From an uncultured Actinomycetes bacterium (GTDB lineage: Bacteria; Actinomycetota; Actinomycetes; Mycobacteriales; Nakamurellaceae), in NCBI GenBank assembly GCA_937926105.1, contig CALANS010000212.1, forward strand, positions 186,001-250,000: a stretch of DNA of 64,000 nt, read 5' to 3'. This document shows, piece by piece, positions 18,413 to 29,303 of the stretch. The position numbers and the translations under genes were made by a program. Every line of letters begins with the position of its first letter. Position 1 is the stretch's first letter. The notes under the pieces are model-generated. The model saw only the letters and a program-made list of their open reading frames with translations, made no database searches and had not been told where the DNA came from.

Positions 18413-21142
18413 ATGGCATCGTCGACCCCGCGTACCCCGGCACCGGCCACCCCGGCCCCACCGACGGCGACTCCGGCACGTGGTCCGGCAGCAACGTCGG
18501 CCCCGAACCCGGCAACGCCGCCGGCGCGCACGTCGGCGACGGGCCCGGCAGCGCGACCGGCGCCTTCTCCCTCGGCGGCCCGCCGGGTGTTGCGTCGCGC
18601 CCGGGACGGTGTCGCGCTGGATACCACCGAGGCCGAAATCGCTCTGCAACTACGCGGTCCCGATCTGATCGATCTATGTGCCTCTGCCGCCCGGGTCCGG
18701 GATGCCGGGCTGGTTGCGGCCGGCCGCCCCGGCGTCATCACCTACTCCCGCAAGGTGTTCATCCCGTTGACCAGGCTGTGCCGGGACCGCTGCCACTACT
18801 GCACGTTCGTCACCACCCCGAATCGGGTGCACTCGCCGTACCTGTCCATCCCTGAGGTGGTGCAGATCGCCCGGCAGGGCGCAGCGCTTGGCTGCAAGGA
18901 AGCCCTGTTCACCCTCGGTGATCGGCCGGAGGCCCGCTGGAAGGCCGCCCGGGATTGGCTGGACGAGGCCGGCTACGACTCCACGCTGGACTACGTCCGC
19001 GCGTGTGCCATCGCGGTGCTGGAGCAGACCGGCCTGCTGCCGCACCTGAACCCCGGGGTGATGAGCTGGCAGGAGATGGCCAGGCTCAAGCCGGTCGCGC
19101 CCAGCATGGGCATGATGCTGGAAACCACCTCCCGAGAAGTCTTTGAGAGCCGGCACGGCGCCCACTTCGGCTCCCCGGACAAGGATCCCGCCGTCCGGCT
19201 GCGGGTGCTCGAGGATGCCGGTCGCTCGTCGATCCCATTCACCACTGGCATCCTCATCGGCATTGGTGAGACCCTCGCCGACCGGGTGGAATCGATCTTC
19301 GCCATCCGCCGGGTGGCCCGGGAGTTCGGCGGCATCCAGGAAGTGATCGTGCAGAACTTCCGCGCCAAGCCGGACACCGCGATGGCCGCCATGCCAGACG
19401 CCGACCTGGACGAGATGGTCGCCACCATCGCCGTCGCCAGGCTGGTGCTGGGTCCGAAGATGCGCATCCAGGCGCCGCCCAACCTGATCGACCACGAGTA
19501 CTCCCGGATGATCGACGCCGGCATCGACGACTGGGGCGGAGTGTCCCCGCTGACCCCGGACCACGTGAATCCGGAGCGTCCGTGGCCGCAGATCGACGAG
19601 TTAGCCACTCGCACCGCCGATTCCGGCTTCACCCTGCGGGAGCGGCTGACCATCTATCCGCGCTACGTCAAGGCCGGCGAGCCCTGGCTCGACCCCCGGT
19701 TGCGCGGGCATCTCGACGCGCTGACCGACCCCGATACCGGGCTGGCGCGACCGGACGCGATCCCTGCGCCGCTGCCCTGGCAGGAGCCCGATCATGGTGT
19801 CGGGTTGGCGACCTCGGGACGCTCAGACCTGGAGACTGCCATCGACACCGAGGGCCGGATCGCCGACAAGCGAGGCGACTTCGACTGGGTCTACGGCGAC
19901 TGGGAATCGTTGCGCGCCAAGATCCGCGCCCCGCATCGAGTGGACTCCGACGTCGCCGCGGCGCTGCGTGCCGCGGAACGAGACCCGGCCGGCATCTCGG
20001 ATGCCCAGGCACTCACGCTCTTCTCCGCCCAGGGCGACGAATTGGACGCCCTGACAGCGCTGGCGGATGCACTGCGTGCAGAAACCGTGGGCGACGACGT
20101 CACCTACGTGGTCAACCGGAATATCAACTTCACCAACGTCTGCTACACCGGCTGCCGGTTTTGCGCCTTCGCGCAGCGCCGTAGCGACCCCGACTCCTAC
20201 ACGCTGTCCACCGAGGAGGTAGCCCAACGGGCAAGTCTGGCATGGCATCTCGGCGCTACCGAGGTGTGCATGCAGGGCGGCATCCATCCCGACATGCCCG
20301 GCACCGGCTACTTCGACATCGTGCGCGCCGTCAAGAAGGCTGTACCGCAGATGCACGTGCACGCCTTCAGCCCGATGGAGGTCGTCAATGGCGCGACCAA
20401 GTCGGGCATGTCCATCCGAGACTGGCTGACCGCGGCGAAGGAGGCCGGTCTGGACTCCATCCCCGGTACCGCCGCAGAGATTCTGGACGACGACGTGCGC
20501 TGGATTCTGACCAAGGGCAAGCTGCCCACCGACGCCTGGATCGAGGTGATCAGCACCGCGCACTCGCTGGGCATTCCGTCATCCTCCACCATGATGTACG
20601 GACACGTCGACAACCCCGAGCACTGGGTGGCCCATCTGCGCTTGCTGGCAAAGATCCAAGATCAGACAGGCGGTTTCACCGAATTCGTGGCGCTGCCATT
20701 CATCCACACCAACTCGCCCATCTACCTGGCCGGGCTGGCTCGGCCGGGTCCCACCCTGCAGGAGAACCGGGCCGTGCACGCCATGGCTCGCATCCTGCTG
20801 CACGGCCGGATCCGCAACATCCAGACGTCCTGGGTCAAGCTCGGCGACGAGGGCACCAGGATGATGCTGCGCGGCGGCGCCAACGACCTGGGCGGCACCC
20901 TGATGGAGGAGACCATCTCGCGGATGGCCGGTTCGGAGTACGGCTCCTACAAGACGGTGGCCGAGATAGCAGCGGTGACGCAGCCGCTGGGAAGGCCGGC
21001 GGTGCAGCGCACCACCACTTACGGGTCCGTGTCCACCGAGCGGGTGCTGGCTGCCGCGAGGTTCCGCGGGCTGCAGCGCGTGCCCGTCGACCTGACCTCT
21101 GTTACCGGCGACGGGGCGGCGCTGGCGGCATCGCACCACTGA
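18413..21142 (+). CDS. fbiC: FbiC: fused CofG-CofH, 7,8-didemethyl-8-hydroxy-5-deazariboflavin synthase
   Basis: Radical-SAM fusion of 909 aa that makes Fo, the chromophore of coenzyme F420, from a pyrimidine precursor and tyrosine. The CofG half has the cluster motif [10 protein letters not shown] near residue 123 and the CofH half has [10 protein letters not shown] near 577. Other matches include [26 protein letters not shown] and [16 protein letters not shown] 18413 has GGGAG 8 bases upstream; earlier starts would add a low-complexity segment. Even so, about 60 residues of Ala/Pro/Thr precede the conserved VLRRARDG, longer than in mycobacteria. Its presence shows that the host makes F420, which supports F420 use by the LLM enzymes upstream. 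Confidence 0.95.
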   Translation: MASSTPRTPAPATPAPPTATPARGPAATSAPNPATPPARTSATGPAARPAPSPSAARRVLRRARDGVALDTTEAEIALQLRGPDLIDLCASAARVRDAGLVAAGRPGVITYSRKVFIPLTRLCRDRCHYCTFVTTPNRVHSPYLSIPEVVQIARQGAALGCKEALFTLGDRPEARWKAARDWLDEAGYDSTLDYVRACAIAVLEQTGLLPHLNPGVMSWQEMARLKPVAPSMGMMLETTSREVFESRHGAHFGSPDKDPAVRLRVLEDAGRSSIPFTTGILIGIGETLADRVESIFAIRRVAREFGGIQEVIVQNFRAKPDTAMAAMPDADLDEMVATIAVARLVLGPKMRIQAPPNLIDHEYSRMIDAGIDDWGGVSPLTPDHVNPERPWPQIDELATRTADSGFTLRERLTIYPRYVKAGEPWLDPRLRGHLDALTDPDTGLARPDAIPAPLPWQEPDHGVGLATSGRSDLETAIDTEGRIADKRGDFDWVYGDWESLRAKIRAPHRVDSDVAAALRAAERDPAGISDAQALTLFSAQGDELDALTALADALRAETVGDDVTYVVNRNINFTNVCYTGCRFCAFAQRRSDPDSYTLSTEEVAQRASLAWHLGATEVCMQGGIHPDMPGTGYFDIVRAVKKAVPQMHVHAFSPMEVVNGATKSGMSIRDWLTAAKEAGLDSIPGTAAEILDDDVRWILTKGKLPTDAWIEVISTAHSLGIPSSSTMMYGHVDNPEHWVAHLRLLAKIQDQTGGFTEFVALPFIHTNSPIYLAGLARPGPTLQENRAVHAMARILLHGRIRNIQTSWVKLGDEGTRMMLRGGANDLGGTLMEETISRMAGSEYGSYKTVAEIAAVTQPLGRPAVQRTTTYGSVSTERVLAAARFRGLQRVPVDLTSVTGDGAALAASHH

Positions 21143-21210
21143 GTCGCGGTGTCTCGTCAATGTGTCAGGACAACTGTTTCGGGATAGCTGCCTCGGGATA
21201 ACCTGACCTG

Positions 21211-22551
21211 GTGTCGGTCGACCGCGGGGGTGACTTGCCGCTGCTCCTCCCGCCGGGGGCGCTGCTGCTGCACATCGGCCCGCCCAAGACCGGCACCTCG
21301 GCGTTGCAATACAGCCTGCACGAGGCCCGCCCTACGCTGCTGGAACACGGCGTGCTCTATCCCGGGACCGAGGTGAACCACCACCGGGCGGTGTACGCGT
21401 TCATGGGGCGGCGGGACCTACGCGGCACGAGCGTGCGCCGCGGGCTGGGAGGGTCGCAGATCGGCCGGGTCCCCGCGAAGTCCGAATGGGCCGACCTGAT
21501 GCGCGAAATCAACGCCGAGCCGCAGCGGCGGGTGATTGTCAGCCACGAGGCTGTGGCCCGGTCGTCCGACAAGATGGCCGGGGCCTTCGTGCGTGCCCTG
21601 GGTGTCGACCGCATCCACATCGCCATCACCCTGCGGCCACCCTCGAAGTTTCTGCCGTCCCGCTGGAGCGAGCACATCAAGGAGGGCGTCAGCGACGACA
21701 CGTTCGACGAGTGGCTCAGGCGCTGGTACGGGCAGTCGCGACCGCCGCTGTCCGTCGAGATGCGTCGTTACCTGGACCAGGCCGGGTTGGTGGAGCGGTG
21801 GGCCCGCGTGGCCGGGCCAGACAGGGTCACGGTGATCATCGCCGATCGACGTCATGCGCGACTGCTGACCGACACCTTCGAAGAACTCCTGGGTCTGCCC
21901 GCGCGCACGTTGGCCCTGGGCGCCGCGGGCTGCCCGGCGAATCGCTCCATGACGGCGCCCGAGGCTGAGGTCATCAGATGGCTGAACCTGAGATTGGCTC
22001 GCGATGCCCCGTCGCGCTGGCGACAGTACATCGATGCAATCCGGACCGACCTCATCGATCGCGCCCTGGCCCGCCGCACGCCGCGACGCGGGGAGCCCCG
22101 GGTGCGGATGCCCGATTGGGCGCTGCCGCTGGTCACCCAGGACGGCAGGCGGTACGCCGAGCGGATCGCAGCATCTGGGGTGCGCATCGTGGGTGATCTC
22201 GATCGATACCGTGTCGAGCCGTCGGCCGCGCCGGACGGCGGGGCGGCGAAGGACCAGCACCGCCTGCTGGCGAGCCGGCCGATGGTGGCGGGTGCGCTGC
22301 TGATCGGTGCCGCCCGAGGAGTCGCCAGCGGGGCGGTTCATAGCACCCGCAGGGGATTGGCGTCGGCCCGACACGCAGGGTTTCCGGGAGTGGCCGTGGG
22401 TCGTCTGGGCGCCGATGATCCGGCGTGCGTGGTGTCGCCTTTATCCGCCCGTGACCGACATCCGGATCGCGCCGCGTCCGTCGTGGGTGTCGGCCAGCAT
22501 CGCGGGTCCCATCGACCCGGCAACGGTCACGACCGCGGGGAACAACCCTGA
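21211..22551 (+). CDS. sulfotransferase-like protein
   Basis: Protein of up to 446 aa. The N-terminal LLHIGPPKTGTSALQ is the PAPS 5'-phosphate-binding loop of sulfotransferases, and VIVSHEAVA and ITLRPP follow in the expected order. A Ser that might serve the 3'-phosphate loop is not certain. GTG 21211 is the first start; no strong ribosome site precedes it. The last 100 or so residues are Arg/Gly/His-rich and look unlike a folded domain, so the true protein may end earlier in evolutionary terms or have suffered a frameshift near 22300. It stands alone between fbiC and eno, and the acceptor is unknown. Confidence 0.65.
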   Translation: MSVDRGGDLPLLLPPGALLLHIGPPKTGTSALQYSLHEARPTLLEHGVLYPGTEVNHHRAVYAFMGRRDLRGTSVRRGLGGSQIGRVPAKSEWADLMREINAEPQRRVIVSHEAVARSSDKMAGAFVRALGVDRIHIAITLRPPSKFLPSRWSEHIKEGVSDDTFDEWLRRWYGQSRPPLSVEMRRYLDQAGLVERWARVAGPDRVTVIIADRRHARLLTDTFEELLGLPARTLALGAAGCPANRSMTAPEAEVIRWLNLRLARDAPSRWRQYIDAIRTDLIDRALARRTPRRGEPRVRMPDWALPLVTQDGRRYAERIAASGVRIVGDLDRYRVEPSAAPDGGAAKDQHRLLASRPMVAGALLIGAARGVASGAVHSTRRGLASARHAGFPGVAVGRLGADDPACVVSPLSARDRHPDRAASVVGVGQHRGSHRPGNGHDRGEQP

Positions 22552-22590
22552 CCGGTTCCCGGGGCGAGTCCCGTCCCGGATGACGCGCCC

Positions 22591-22607
22591 GCTCGTTAGG
22601 CTGGATG
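22591..22607 (+). promoter_or_regulatory. probable -10 region of the eno promoter
   Basis: GCTCGTTAGGCTGGATG contains a TAGGCT -10-type box (22597-22602), 77 bases before the eno start. The same 17 bases, with one change, occur before divIC at 61339. No clear -35 was found. Confidence 0.5.
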
Positions 22608-22655
22608 GCGGTCGTGACACCATGGGAACGACTCGGACTTGATCGATTCACCTGA

Positions 22656-23984
<1,329 letters not shown>

Positions 23985-24187
23985 CAGGGTCGGCGAGACA
24001 GGCTCGCTGGGCCCGACGGTGTCACCGCGCGATGCGAATGAGGCGGTCGGGCAGGGCGGGCGTGGGAGCGGTGACGGGCCGGCCCGCAGGTAGGCAGTCG
24101 CCGATCGGTTCGCATTCCTAGCGCGGCGGACCGATGTGCCCCCGCTATCCATAGGTCGTGCCACACGCCTGAGCGCCCCGGAGGATG

Positions 24188-24203
24188 GTATACTAAGGCA
24201 TAC
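24188..24203 (+). promoter_or_regulatory. shared operator, copy 1 (coxG-aldolase promoter)
   Basis: GTATAC-TAAG-GCATAC fits GYATRC-N4-GYATRC. A TATACT -10 box (24189-24194) lies inside it, and the GTG of the SRPBCC gene is only 16 bases further, so a bound repressor would cover the transcription start. No good -35 is seen. Confidence 0.65.
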
Positions 24204-24219
24204 ATAGTGAGGGGCGGTT

Positions 24220-24876
24220 GTGACCGACTGTGAAGTGCGGGCGGTGCTGCCGCTGTCGGCCGCCGAGGCCTGGCGCTGGCTCGGTGATCTTCGGCGGGTG
24301 GCAAGCTGCATTCCGGGTGCCCAGCTCACGGACGCCGGCACCCACCTGGTGATGCGTGCCAAGGTGGATTCGATCGTGGAGACCTTTCGGATCCGCCTGC
24401 TCGATCGCGATGTTGACCCGGTGGATCGCACGGCCCGGATACGCATCTCGATGGAAACGCTCGCCGGTGTTGCCGCCGCCTCGGGTGGGGTGTCCGTCGC
24501 CCTTGTCGAATCGGAGCGCACCGACCCTTCCGGTCGCACCAGCGTCGCCGTCGTCGGTGTGGACCTTGACGACGACAGTCGATCGCAGGGATGGTCCCCC
24601 GCGGTGCGCCGAGTTGCGGATGAATTCGCCGACCGGCTGTCCGAAACGATGGGAACGGATGGGGTGTCGAGCGAACCCGCGGCGCAGGCCGGCCGCGGCG
24701 ATCCGCCGGAGGACGTCACCCACGCGAGCATCGCCGTTCCACCCAGCGCGGCAGTCGGTACGGCGCGCACCCTCGGTCGGCGTGGCCCGATCGCCGCCGC
24801 CGCTGCGGCCCTGCTGGCTGTAGTCCTGATCCGCCGCGCGCGGGCGGGTGCCGACACACACCATGGGACAGGATGA
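24220..24876 (+). CDS. CoxG-like SRPBCC protein with C-terminal membrane anchor
   Basis: Protein of 218 aa. Residues 1-145 are an SRPBCC/CoxG domain (SAAEAWRWLGDLRRVASCIPGAQL). A hydrophilic linker follows, then a single hydrophobic segment near 190-208 (IAAAAAALLAVVLI) and a short basic tail. CoxG in CO-oxidising bacteria anchors the molybdenum hydroxylase to the membrane; the same role for one of the two hydroxylases on the opposite strand is inferred. GTG 24220 is preceded by GAGGGG. It is followed after 12 bases by the aldolase gene and faces the hydroxylase operon. Confidence 0.8.
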   Translation: MTDCEVRAVLPLSAAEAWRWLGDLRRVASCIPGAQLTDAGTHLVMRAKVDSIVETFRIRLLDRDVDPVDRTARIRISMETLAGVAAASGGVSVALVESERTDPSGRTSVAVVGVDLDDDSRSQGWSPAVRRVADEFADRLSETMGTDGVSSEPAAQAGRGDPPEDVTHASIAVPPSAAVGTARTLGRRGPIAAAAAALLAVVLIRRARAGADTHHGTG

Positions 24877-24888
24877 AAGGCGGCCGCG

Positions 24889-25557
24889 GTGCGCGACGAC
24901 CTCACACTGGGATATCACATTCTCGCCCGCCATGGGCATGAGCATCTCCGCCTCGGGCATGTGAGCATGCGCGGCGATGGGGCAGATTCCTTATGGATCA
25001 AGCGGATCGATGCGTCACTCGCCGATGTTGCAAGCGACCGGCTGCTCCTCGTCGACTTCGCCGGAAATGTGCTCGAAGGCTCCGGTGGCGTTCACGTCGA
25101 GGTGCCCATCCATGCGGAGATCCTCCGCGCTCGACCCGATGTCAACGCCGTGGTTCACAGCCACGCACTGGAGGCGGCGGCCCTGGCGTCATCGGTGGAG
25201 CCGCTCCGAATGGTCAGCCAGCATGGCATCTTCTTCGCCGAGGGCATCGGGAACTACTCCAGCAGCGAGTTGGTGACCACGCGGGAGCGAGGCGAGGCGC
25301 TCGCGCGAGCACTGGGGGGGCGGCGGGCGGTATTGCTGCGCAACCACGGCCTGGTAACGGTGGGAGCGTCGGTGCGGGAGGCCGTCGTCCTGGCGGTCAG
25401 CTTTGTTGCCAATCTGCGCATTCAGTGTGCGGCCGCATCGCTGGGCGGCGTGGTCGAAATGCACCCCGACGATGTATCCAGAATGGCAGATGATCTGCAA
25501 GCCAATTACCCACAACGTATTGAACGGCTCTGGCGGGCGCTTCGCGACGACCTGTAG
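24889..25557 (+). CDS. class II aldolase/adducin family protein
   Basis: Protein of 222 aa. The metal-binding histidines are in VVHSHALEA and LRNHGLV, and a Glu is in HVEVPIHAEI. The family cleaves or rearranges hydroxy-acyl compounds with a divalent metal (fuculose-phosphate aldolase type), and some members decarboxylate or dehydrate. GTG 24889 has AAAGG upstream overlapping the previous stop region. Likely co-transcribed with the CoxG-like gene under operator copy 1. It ends 31 bases before the convergent hydroxylase gene. Confidence 0.82.
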   Translation: MRDDLTLGYHILARHGHEHLRLGHVSMRGDGADSLWIKRIDASLADVASDRLLLVDFAGNVLEGSGGVHVEVPIHAEILRARPDVNAVVHSHALEAAALASSVEPLRMVSQHGIFFAEGIGNYSSSELVTTRERGEALARALGGRRAVLLRNHGLVTVGASVREAVVLAVSFVANLRIQCAAASLGGVVEMHPDDVSRMADDLQANYPQRIERLWRALRDDL

Positions 25558-25588
25558 GCGGGTGACCTCGCTCTGGTCGCCTGCTCGG

Positions 25589-27913
25589 CTAGCCCTGTTG
25601 GAGTGCGGACCAGACCCGCGACGGTGTCATCGGCAGATCCATCACCTCTGGCGCTGCCGATCCCATCGCGTTGGCAATCGCGCACGCGATCGCGGCGACG
25701 GTTCCAATCACTCCGGACTCGCCGACGCCCTTGATACCGAATTCGTTGTGCTCGGCTGGGGTCTGAATGTGGCGTACGACCATCCGCGGCACCTCCTGCG
25801 AGGTGGGTAGCAGGTAGTCCATCAGTGTGGACGTCGTCGGCTGACCGTCCGGCCCATAGCGGACCGCCTCAAACAGGACCGAGCCGAGAGCCTGGGCCGC
25901 ACCGCCGATGAACTGTCCCTCGACGATCATCGGGTTGATGACTCGCCCGCAATCCTCCACGGAGGCGATCCGGCTGACGGTGACTCCGCCGGTTTCCACG
26001 TCTATCTCCACCTCGGCGATCACGCAGGCATTGGAGTAGGTGGGTGGTGGGTCGTAGCGCTCGGTTGCTTCAAAGGTGTAGGAGTGGTCCACCGGAAGCA
26101 AGCCCGGATCGAAGAACGCGGTGGAGACGACCTCCGCCACCGAGACACTCCGGTCCGGAACGCCGTTGATGGTGATGGTGCCCTGGTCCGCGCAGAGATC
26201 ACCCGCGTCGGTCTCCAGTAGCGCTGCCGCCGCGTCGAGGATCTGCCTGCGCACCGTGCGCCCGGCACGTGCCACAGCTCCACCGACCACGGTCGCCGCT
26301 CGGCTGGCGCGCGAGCCGGTCAGCGACACGGGTGCTTGCACCGTATCGGTCCACAGCACCGTTACGTCCGCCAGGTTCATTCCAAGGGCGTCCGCCGCGA
26401 CCTGCGCCATCGACGTTTCCAGGCCTTGCCCCATGGACGGGGTTCCGAACGAGACCGTAGCCTTGCCTGCGGTATTGACGACCACCCGGGCGGCATCATG
26501 CGAGGCAGCGGCGATGCCATGGACCTCCGCTGAGCCACGGCTGGCGGTGCCGGAGGGCTCGATGAACGGGCTGATACCGATGCCGCGTAACGTTCCGGTG
26601 CTGTCGACCGTTGCCGATGGTGAGCGCCCGGCGGGCCGCTCGGTCAGTAATTGCTCGACGGCATCCAGCGACTGGACGAAACTGCCCTCGTTGAGTGTCC
26701 ACCCGGTGCACGTCCGGTAGGGCAGGTCATCCTCCTGGACGAGGTTCTTTCGCCGGAGCTCGAATGGGTCTCGGCCCAGGGCACGGGCCGCCTCGTCGAT
26801 GAGCAGCTCTCGAATTGCCTGGGCGGTCACAAATCCAACACCCCGGTACGCTCCGATCGGTGTGCTGTTGGAAAGCTTCACGCGCAGCGTGTAGGCATAG
26901 TCGGCAATCTTGTATGGACCGGGGATCGCTCGGGCGGTTCGATATGACTCCGTCAGCGGGCTGGTGCTGTTGAAGGAATATGCCCCCGCGTCACCGGTAA
27001 TCGTGGCGCGCAAGCCGATGAATCGGTCGTCGGCGTCCAATGCGAGTTCCGCGCGCACCTCGGTACCGCGTGCCTGCGGTGCGGCGACCAGATTTTCGGC
27101 ACGGTCTTCGATCCATCGGACCGGGCGGCCGATCAGCATTGATGCCGCAGCTACCGCGACATCCTCCATGTGGGTCGGGATCTTCTGGCCAAAGGCGCCG
27201 CCGATATCGTGCATGACGACCGTGACCGAGCTCTCTGGAAGCTTCAATGCTCGGGCAAGGTCGCGTTGCAGCCGGTGCGGCGCCTGGGTCGACGCCCATA
27301 CGGTCAGGTGGGACGTTGAGGAGTCAAAGTCGGCGATGCAACCTCGGGTCTCGAGTGGGCAGGCCGTTTGCTTGGCGAACCTGAGCGTCCTTGAGACCAC
27401 ATGTGTCGCGCGGGCGAAGGCACCGGACGGATCCCCATAGGTCTGAGCCTCGTCGAAGACGGTGTTGTCGGGGATGTCGTCGAACAGCACGCCCGATTCA
27501 TCGTCGCCGGCCCCGGCGAGCGGGAGCTCGGCGTAGCGAACCTCGATCCGGTCGAGGGCGTCCTCCGCCAGGTAACGGGACTGCGCGATGGCCATCGCTA
27601 CCGGCTCGCCGACGAACCGGACCTTGTTCTGGGCCAGCGGATGCTGCGGGGTCGGCTTGATCTGGGGATGCCGGGTCGATACCAGGGTGATGTCTGGCAG
27701 GTCGGCCGCGGTCAACACGGTCTCCACACCATCCAGGTCGAACGCGAAGTCGTAGGAGATCGACTCAATGCGGGCATGCGGCACGGTCGAGCGCAGGAAC
27801 GCTACGTCCAGCATCCCGGGGAGCACGATGTCGGCGAGGTACTTGCCCCTGCCCGCCAGCAGCCGACCATCCTCCCGTCGCGGAACGCTGTGCCCGATCG
27901 CCGCGAACGTCAT
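25589..27913 (-). CDS. molybdenum hydroxylase large subunit, set 2
   Basis: Molybdopterin subunit of 774 aa. ATG 27913 overlaps the stop of the iron-sulfur gene (ATGA) and gives MTFAAIGHSVPRRED; the frame upstream is not used. Motifs: GRGKYLADIVLPG, MHDIGGAFGQKI for cofactor binding, GMGQGLETSMAQ-like glutamine loop (PSMGQGLE) and the catalytic Glu in KGVGESGVIG. The loop aligned with CODH CSFR reads AYRGVGFVTA, so CO is not the substrate. Last gene of a seven-gene minus-strand operon running from 33.4 to 25.6 kb with the order medium-small-large, twice. Confidence 0.9.
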   Translation of the reverse strand: MTFAAIGHSVPRREDGRLLAGRGKYLADIVLPGMLDVAFLRSTVPHARIESISYDFAFDLDGVETVLTAADLPDITLVSTRHPQIKPTPQHPLAQNKVRFVGEPVAMAIAQSRYLAEDALDRIEVRYAELPLAGAGDDESGVLFDDIPDNTVFDEAQTYGDPSGAFARATHVVSRTLRFAKQTACPLETRGCIADFDSSTSHLTVWASTQAPHRLQRDLARALKLPESSVTVVMHDIGGAFGQKIPTHMEDVAVAAASMLIGRPVRWIEDRAENLVAAPQARGTEVRAELALDADDRFIGLRATITGDAGAYSFNSTSPLTESYRTARAIPGPYKIADYAYTLRVKLSNSTPIGAYRGVGFVTAQAIRELLIDEAARALGRDPFELRRKNLVQEDDLPYRTCTGWTLNEGSFVQSLDAVEQLLTERPAGRSPSATVDSTGTLRGIGISPFIEPSGTASRGSAEVHGIAAASHDAARVVVNTAGKATVSFGTPSMGQGLETSMAQVAADALGMNLADVTVLWTDTVQAPVSLTGSRASRAATVVGGAVARAGRTVRRQILDAAAALLETDAGDLCADQGTITINGVPDRSVSVAEVVSTAFFDPGLLPVDHSYTFEATERYDPPPTYSNACVIAEVEIDVETGGVTVSRIASVEDCGRVINPMIVEGQFIGGAAQALGSVLFEAVRYGPDGQPTTSTLMDYLLPTSQEVPRMVVRHIQTPAEHNEFGIKGVGESGVIGTVAAIACAIANAMGSAAPEVMDLPMTPSRVWSALQQG

Positions 27914-28419
27914 CGTGATCGATCCCACGTCCGGTCCGCCTGCAGGACCGCATCGACAATGCCCTGATACCCGGTGCACCGACACAGGTTCCCGGATAGG
28001 TGCTCGCGAACTCGCTCCTCGCCGACGCCGGACTCCTCCGACAGCAGCTCATGCGCGGCCAGCAGCATTCCCGGCGTGCAGAACCCGCACTGCAGACCGT
28101 GGTGATCGATGAACGCAGTCTGCAGGGGATGCAGCGCGCCCGAAACGGATGCGAGCCCCTCGACCGTGGTGACTACCGTGCCAGAGAGCTGCGCGGCGAA
28201 CAGGATGCAGGATCGGACTGACCGACCGTCGACGAGAATCGTGCAGGCCCCGCAAACCCCATGCTCGCATCCCACGTGGGTGCCGTGTAGTTGCAGCGTG
28301 TCGCGGATGAAGTCGACTGCGGTGGTCCGCGCGTCTACCCCATGCCGAACGACACGCCGCCCGTTGACCACGCAATCGATGTCAACCGTGTCCGCGGGCG
28401 GTTCGGGTGTCGGTCTCAT
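27910..28419 (-). CDS. molybdenum hydroxylase [2Fe-2S] small subunit, set 2
   Basis: Iron-sulfur subunit of 169 aa with [16 protein letters not shown], a following Cys in SVRSC, then [11 protein letters not shown] and NLCRCTGYQG for the two clusters. It starts in the ATGA overlap with the FAD subunit and ends in an ATGA overlap with the large subunit. It is closer in motif to the set 1 small subunit than to set 3. Confidence 0.92.
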   Translation of the reverse strand: MRPTPEPPADTVDIDCVVNGRRVVRHGVDARTTAVDFIRDTLQLHGTHVGCEHGVCGACTILVDGRSVRSCILFAAQLSGTVVTTVEGLASVSGALHPLQTAFIDHHGLQCGFCTPGMLLAAHELLSEESGVGEERVREHLSGNLCRCTGYQGIVDAVLQADRTWDRSR

Positions 28420-29303
28420 GGCTTGCCCTCGCCTCCGATGCTCGCCGCTGCGCCCAGAAGTGCCTTCGTGCTCAGATGGTGCACCAGGTTGCGGCGGTAG
28501 TCGGCGCTACCGGCCGCATCGTCCACCGGTGAACAGGCGCGGGCGGCCTGCTCGGCAACGTGTGCGAATAGCTCGACCTCGGGGGCCTGACCGATGCAAT
28601 CTGCCGTCACCTCCGGCGCATACCATGGTCGATCTGCGATTCCGGAATAGACGAGCCGGCAGTCCACGATCCGGCTTGCGCTGCCGTCTAGCCGAAGCAT
28701 GGCCGCGACGCCGACGATACCGAAATCGCCGCGGCGCGGCGCGAACTCGGCCCAGCTACCACCCTGTCGCTCGGCTCGCATCGGGAACGACACGGAGGTC
28801 ACTATTTCGTCCGGCTCGAGTACCGTGCTGAAGTATCCCGTGAAGAACTGTTCGGCGGGGATCGCACGCGAGGAGCTCGCCGAGCGCACCGTAAATTCGG
28901 CCGCCGCGGCGACCGCGACGGCGGGAATCTCGGCGGACGGATCGGCATGTGCGATGCTTCCCCCGATGGTGCCGCGGTTGCGGATCGTGCGATGGGCCAC
29001 ATACGGCATCGCGGCAGCCAGTAACGGGATCTGCTGGGCAACGAGCGGTGATACTTCCACGGTGTATTGAGTCGTCATGGCGCCCACCGACACCCGACGG
29101 TGTCCGGCGCACGGTGGGTCCGCAAGTTCCGCAATGCGGCCCAGATCGATGAGTACTTCGGGAGTGGACAGTCGCAGGTTCAGCAGCGGCCCGAGGCTCT
29201 GTCCGCCAGCCAGGACCTTGCAGCGATCCCCATACTCGCGGGTCAGCTCGAGCGCCTCCGATAGGCACGCTGGAGCGGCAAATCGGAATGGCGCCGGTTT
29301 CAC
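28416..29303 (-). CDS. molybdenum hydroxylase FAD subunit, set 2
   Basis: FAD subunit of 295 aa with LAGGQSLGPLLNLRL and TIGGSIAHADPSAEIP. The start is GTG 29303, which overlaps the TGA of the set 3 large subunit in a GTGA, so the two enzyme sets are translationally joined. The longer frame to 29756 is a shadow inside the upstream gene. Confidence 0.9.
   Translation of the reverse strand: MKPAPFRFAAPACLSEALELTREYGDRCKVLAGGQSLGPLLNLRLSTPEVLIDLGRIAELADPPCAGHRRVSVGAMTTQYTVEVSPLVAQQIPLLAAAMPYVAHRTIRNRGTIGGSIAHADPSAEIPAVAVAAAAEFTVRSASSSRAIPAEQFFTGYFSTVLEPDEIVTSVSFPMRAERQGGSWAEFAPRRGDFGIVGVAAMLRLDGSASRIVDCRLVYSGIADRPWYAPEVTADCIGQAPEVELFAHVAEQAARACSPVDDAAGSADYRRNLVHHLSTKALLGAAASIGGEGKP

Noticed and set aside
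17910..18668. Open frame of about 250 codons upstream of and overlapping fbiC
   Set aside because: The C-terminal half is Arg-rich and out of frame with FbiC, and there are no recognisable motifs or ribosome site.
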